From contig NC_080723.1 in NCBI RefSeq assembly GCF_019097595.1, positions 15,134,511 to 15,198,510 of the forward strand: DNA of 64,000 nucleotides, given 5' to 3'. Origin of the DNA: Hemibagrus wyckioides. Taxonomy: Eukaryota; Chordata; Actinopteri; Siluriformes; Bagridae. How positions within the stretch are numbered: position 1 is the first letter of the stretch; every line of letters starts with the position of its first letter. Shown piece after piece: positions 61,501-64,000 of the stretch. Below the pieces are notes generated by a model that saw only the letters and a list, made by a program, of their open reading frames with translations, was not told the origin of the DNA and made no database searches. Made by a program: the position numbers and the translations under genes.

Positions 61501-63033
61501 GGGTACCATAATGAACATTTTTCCCTTGAAGTTGATGTGTTTAGAAGCAGGAAAAATAGGCAAGCGTAAGGATTTGACCGAGTTTGATAAGGACCAAATT
61601 GTGATGGCTGGATGACCCGGACTGCAGTTTTTTAGTATATATCAAAAGTGTCCTATAAGTCGCAGTGATCTACTGCTAACATCCTGCTGCCAGATACCAC
61701 AGCACACCTTCAGGGATCTAGTTGGAGTCCATGCCTCGACGAGTCAGGGCAGTTTTGGCAGCAAAATGGGACCAACAAAATATCAGGCAGGTGGTCATAA
61801 TGTTATGCCTGATTGGTGTGGAGCACTAAGTGCATTCTGTCATTTTGTCATGTCCTATGTAGTGAGAATATTAGTTTTCCGTCCAAGTGTGTGTAGAGAG
61901 GCCTTATAATATAAAATATATTAAAAATAATATAATTAATTATTATTAATCCATGAAAATGAGCAAGGTGCTGAATTTTAAATCATGAATAATAATATAA
62001 AATCATGCTCTATATGAGAAGGTGAATGGGAGCAAATTGTGGAAATGTTTCTTATTAATTTTCTTCTTTTAAGAAAGCAGGTTTGATCATTTTTTTTGTT
62101 TCATGGTTTGTGATATAGCTCTGTGTACTGTTGTCTCATTAACATGAATCATTTGAAAATATCACCGACGTATACAAGATTTCAAGTCGCAATTTTTTGA
62201 CAGCCACAGACCGAAGCTTTGTGTTTCTCTGCACTTTAGGTGTCATTAGCTGTGCTACACGCTAACATGGAGAAGTTGTTGAACTGCACAGATGAGGGAG
62301 AAGCCATGACCATACTCGGAAGGTGTGTTTGGGGTCAGAAAGCAGAATTCTGTTGTAATTATTGCAGCACTGTATGATATGACTAAGCATAATATTGTAG
62401 CACTGTATGCCTAAGCGTAAGGTTGTTGAATGCATGCAAGCCAAGTGTAAGTGTAATACATGCATATTCAGAAAACTGTAAATCCTCTTTTTCTTTAGGT
62501 ATCTGGATAACGTAGTAAACAAACAGACAGTCTCTCCGCCCATCCCCCACCTACACGCCCTGTTAACCAGTGGAGATGAGCCGCCACCGGAGATTGACGT
62601 ATTTGATCTCATTAAGACGTCCTACGATGTGAGAACAAGAAACTCATCCACATGAAGTCAGATATATGCATCTTTGCAAATGTCTCGGTAAATAATTTCC
62701 CTTGTCTGTTCTGTCTGCCTTCTCTTTTCCTTTTCGGTTGCTTTGTTTTTTTTCTTTTCCTCTCCATGTAGAAGTTTGGAAGTCTGCGTGCTGATGTCAT
62801 TGAGCAGATGAGGTTCAAACAGCGGTTAAAGGTCATTCAATCTTTAGAGGATACAGCTAAGAGGAGTGTGGTGAGTGCCTGAGTTTATTTATTTAGTTAT
62901 TTTGAAGGATGTAAGCCTTGTTCATGTGTGTGTGTTGTAAGATGACTCTTGTGTGTGCATGCAGGTGAGGGCCATCATGACCGACTCAGCCTTCGGTATT
63001 GAAGAGCTGGAGGAGCTGTATGTTCTGTTCAAG
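49523..63033 (+). CDS. tbc1d9b: TBC1D9-family RabGAP, closest to TBC1D9B, partial (first 16 coding exons)
   Basis: Predicted GTPase-activating protein for Rab GTPases on endomembranes. Exons: 49523-49640, 52647-52757, 53505-53623, 53729-53957, 54123-54381, 54522-54729, 55547-55726, 55886-56053, 57401-57551, 59932-60146, 60531-60648, 60889-61091, 62240-62322, 62499-62628, 62772-62870 and 62965-63033. All join in phase, giving 820 residues of an expected roughly 1250. Two GRAM-type regions lie at about 140-215 and 290-360. The TBC domain starts near 497, with arginine finger I545-x-x-D548-x-x-R551 and glutamine finger Y584-C-Q586, so catalysis looks intact. TBC1D9B is preferred over TBC1D9 from segments such as IIAEENK and [16 protein letters not shown]. 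The remaining C-terminus, including the EF-hand region, lies beyond 64000. Introns carry Tc1, MITE and CT repeats. Confidence 0.9.
49671..49724 (+). repeat. CA microsatellite in tbc1d9b intron 1
   Basis: About 24 CA units, starting about 30 bases after the exon 1 donor. Confidence 0.95.
50540..51130. mobile_element. Two inverted Tc1-like copies forming a palindrome in tbc1d9b intron 1
   Basis: The segment begins TACACTATATTGGC (50540) and ends with its inverse 'gccaatatagtgta' up to about 51129. Inside, about 50565-50720 (plus) is repeated in reverse at about 50835-50995, with arms of about 155 bases and few mismatches. Both encode the [11 protein letters not shown] and [14 protein letters not shown] regions of the same Tc1 family as 47066-47430. 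About 115 bases separate the arms. The coding sequence is fragmentary. Confidence 0.75.
51140..52640 (+). other. Rest of tbc1d9b intron 1
   Basis: No further gene is seen. Short CA tract at 51928-51944 and C run at 52090-52101. Two telomere-like ACCCTAA units at 51280-51292 are too few to matter. Confidence 0.5.
55300..55546 (+). repeat. CT-rich tract forming the exon 7 acceptor
   Basis: Interrupted (CT)n ends in pure (CT)n, TAG, directly at the start of tbc1d9b exon 7 (55547). The microsatellite therefore serves as the polypyrimidine tract. A duplicated copy lies at 56580-56761. Confidence 0.85.
56408..56845 (+). repeat. Duplicated intron-exon segment (pseudo-exon 7) in tbc1d9b intron 8
   Basis: About 56449-56806 is a diverged, shortened copy of about 55120-55591: the 'catactttaat-c--gtactttactctttcc' text, the CT tract, the acceptor TAG and the first 45 bases of exon 7. 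The exon copy (56762-56806) reads [15 protein letters not shown] with one residue change. It is bracketed by direct repeats of about 40 bases beginning 'agtacaaatca' at 56408 and 56805. A possible donor (CAG/GTGTTG) follows at 56818/56819, giving a 57-nt phase-0 exon. It is not counted in the gene model. Confidence 0.75.
58176..58628 (-). mobile_element. Tc1-related non-autonomous element in tbc1d9b intron 9
   Basis: The termini 'tatgaccacctgcctaatatt' (58176) and 'cagtggtcataatgttat' (58611-58628) and internal phrases ('ccctgaaggtgtgctgtggtatctgg', 'gatagatactgaccactgcagac', 'agccatcacaatttgg') match the elements at 61425-61813 and 23724-24115. Inside, at about 58355-58412, a 20-base unit (acttacaggacttaaagaat type) repeats nearly three times. 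Confidence 0.75.
60704..60727 (+). repeat. CT microsatellite in tbc1d9b intron 11
   Basis: About 11 CT units, just upstream of the MITE terminus. Confidence 0.9.
60744..60830 (+). mobile_element. MITE end in tbc1d9b intron 11
   Basis: It carries the same terminus and following text as 61425-61505 ('atcaggcataacattatga', 'gatctcctcatcatggcacctgttagtggg'). Only the first roughly 90 bases remain, ending about 60 bases before the exon 12 acceptor (60887-60888). Confidence 0.75.
61425..61813 (+). mobile_element. Complete short Tc1-related MITE in tbc1d9b intron 12
   Basis: Bases 61425-61447 and 61791-61813 are perfect 23-base inverted repeats. The 389-base body includes a degraded start of the transposase helix-turn-helix region ('taggcaagcgtaaggatttgaccgagtttgataag', about 61558-61593) and then jumps to unrelated internal sequence. 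No catalytic domain is present, so it is a deletion derivative of the family at 23724-24115. Confidence 0.85.
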
Positions 63034-63269
63034 GTAAGAACACCCTTTTTGGTGCCAGCAGTGCAATGCCAAAAAAATAAAATAAAAAGAAGAAAAAGTG
63101 GCCTGAATATTAGTACCAGATGGGTTAGTATTTTAGAAACCAGTGAAATTCTGGGATTTTCATACACAACGGTTTCTACACAGAATGTTGTTACTACAGA
63201 ATTTGCATAGAGCGGTGTGCAAAACAAAAAACATTGAATGATTTAAAGTTCTGGTGGGAACAAAATGCC

Positions 63270-63510
63270 TTTTCGTTCAGAGAGGTCAGAGGAAAATGGG
63301 CTGATTGGTTTGCACTGCCAGGAAGGATATTGTAACTCATATAAGCACTCTTTATAACCGTGTTGAGCAGGAAAGCATCTCAGCATGCAAAACATTGTAA
63401 CCTTGAGGTGGAAGATTATATCAGGTTCCATTTCTATCAGCCAGAAACAGAAATCTGACGATATCATGGGGCACAGGCTCACCCAAACTGGACAGTTCAA
63501 AATAAAATAT
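63270..63510 (+). mobile_element. Tc1-like fragment in the last visible tbc1d9b intron
   Basis: 'cagaggaaaatgggctgattggtttg', 'gatattgtaactcatataagcactc', 'gcatctcagcatgcaaaacattgtaaccttgagg', 'cagaaacagaaatctgac' and 'cacaggctcacccaaactgg' follow the same order as the Tc1 copy at 16341-16600. It is the N-terminal transposase region only and is degraded. Confidence 0.65.
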
Positions 63511-64000
63511 CTTTTTCCGTCTTTAAACATCTAGTTTGTGTAAATCTGAGGCCTTGATAGCGTCACATTTTCGCTCTTGGCTGATAGTATCTTGTGCTCA
63601 CTGTGGTTGTAAGAGTGTTTATTTGAGTTACTATTGACTTCCTTTCAGCTCACACCACGCTGGTCATATTTCCTCCGATCTCTCACATTTACAAGATGCT
63701 TCAGCCTGCAGACCCACTGCTCACAGGATGGTTTATATGTTCCTTATATACCATATATATATATATACTATTCCTTGTAAACTCTAGAGACTATTGTGTG
63801 TGAAAATCCCAGATCATCAACACTTCTAGTCAGTCTGGCACCAACAATCACACCATTGTTAAAACATCTCTTGTCTGATGTTTAATTTGATTATTTACTG
63901 AAGCTCTTGAACTGTATCTGGTGGTGCTTGAGGAGTTGTATCTAACTAGAACATTTTTGTGGATGCACTTGAACAGTGGGTGACATTTATATATAGTCTA
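63511..64000 (+). other. Continuing intron at the right edge
   Basis: No acceptor followed by the next expected TBC1D9-family exon (the segment after ELYVLFK) is visible, so exon 17 lies outside the window. Confidence 0.6.

Overview
The window is vertebrate nuclear DNA, most likely from a teleost fish. The signs are intron-rich genes with GT-AG junctions, several Tc1/mariner families, an RTE-type LINE with a GAA-rich 3' tail, tRNA-derived SINEs and long microsatellites. Repeat sequences that I associate with catfish and related groups suggest an ostariophysan, but that is inference. There are no prokaryotic, plasmid or CRISPR features.

Five genes can be built exon by exon. From left to right they are: a four-exon interleukin-2-like cytokine gene (minus strand, 2999-3995); a six-exon interleukin-21-like gene (minus, 27361-29351); a five-exon centrin gene, probably cetn4 (minus, 38156-41937); the chaperonin-like gene bbs12 (plus, 42841-44856, one coding exon); and the first 16 coding exons of a TBC1D9-family RabGAP, closest to tbc1d9b (plus, from 49523, running off the right edge after 63033). 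The order and strands of IL2, IL21, CETN4 and BBS12 match the human 4q27 block as I remember it, and this supports the two cytokine names beyond sequence resemblance alone.

Region by region: 1-2.7 kb has no secure gene, only a weak candidate last exon near 865-893. IL2 lies at 2.7-4.1 kb. The 4.1-27.3 kb between the cytokines is repeat territory, with Tc1 fossils at 10.2, 14.4-15.4, 16.3, 21.3-22.9, 23.7 and 24.5-25.1 kb, a near-full-length dead RTE LINE at 17-20 kb, and a SINE at 25.1 kb. IL21 lies at 27.3-29.5 kb. The 29.5-37.9 kb stretch has an unexplained coding-like patch (30.25-30.5 kb), a tandem duplication (31.2-31.5 kb) and AT-rich simple repeats. The CETN4/BBS12 divergent pair occupies 37.9-45.3 kb. 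The 45.3-49.4 kb stretch holds Tc1 and other repeats, and tbc1d9b follows with repeat-filled introns.

Functionally there is a T-cell cytokine pair, both with a TATA box and AU-rich 3' ends, a centriole/cilium pair sharing a short divergent promoter, and a membrane-traffic RabGAP. I found no clearly new biological system. The most interesting local structures are a duplicated acceptor plus partial exon in a tbc1d9b intron that could act as an in-frame 57-nt cassette, a large inverted repeat in tbc1d9b intron 1, a candidate RFX site between cetn4 and bbs12, and the two unexplained coding-like patches at 30-31.7 kb.
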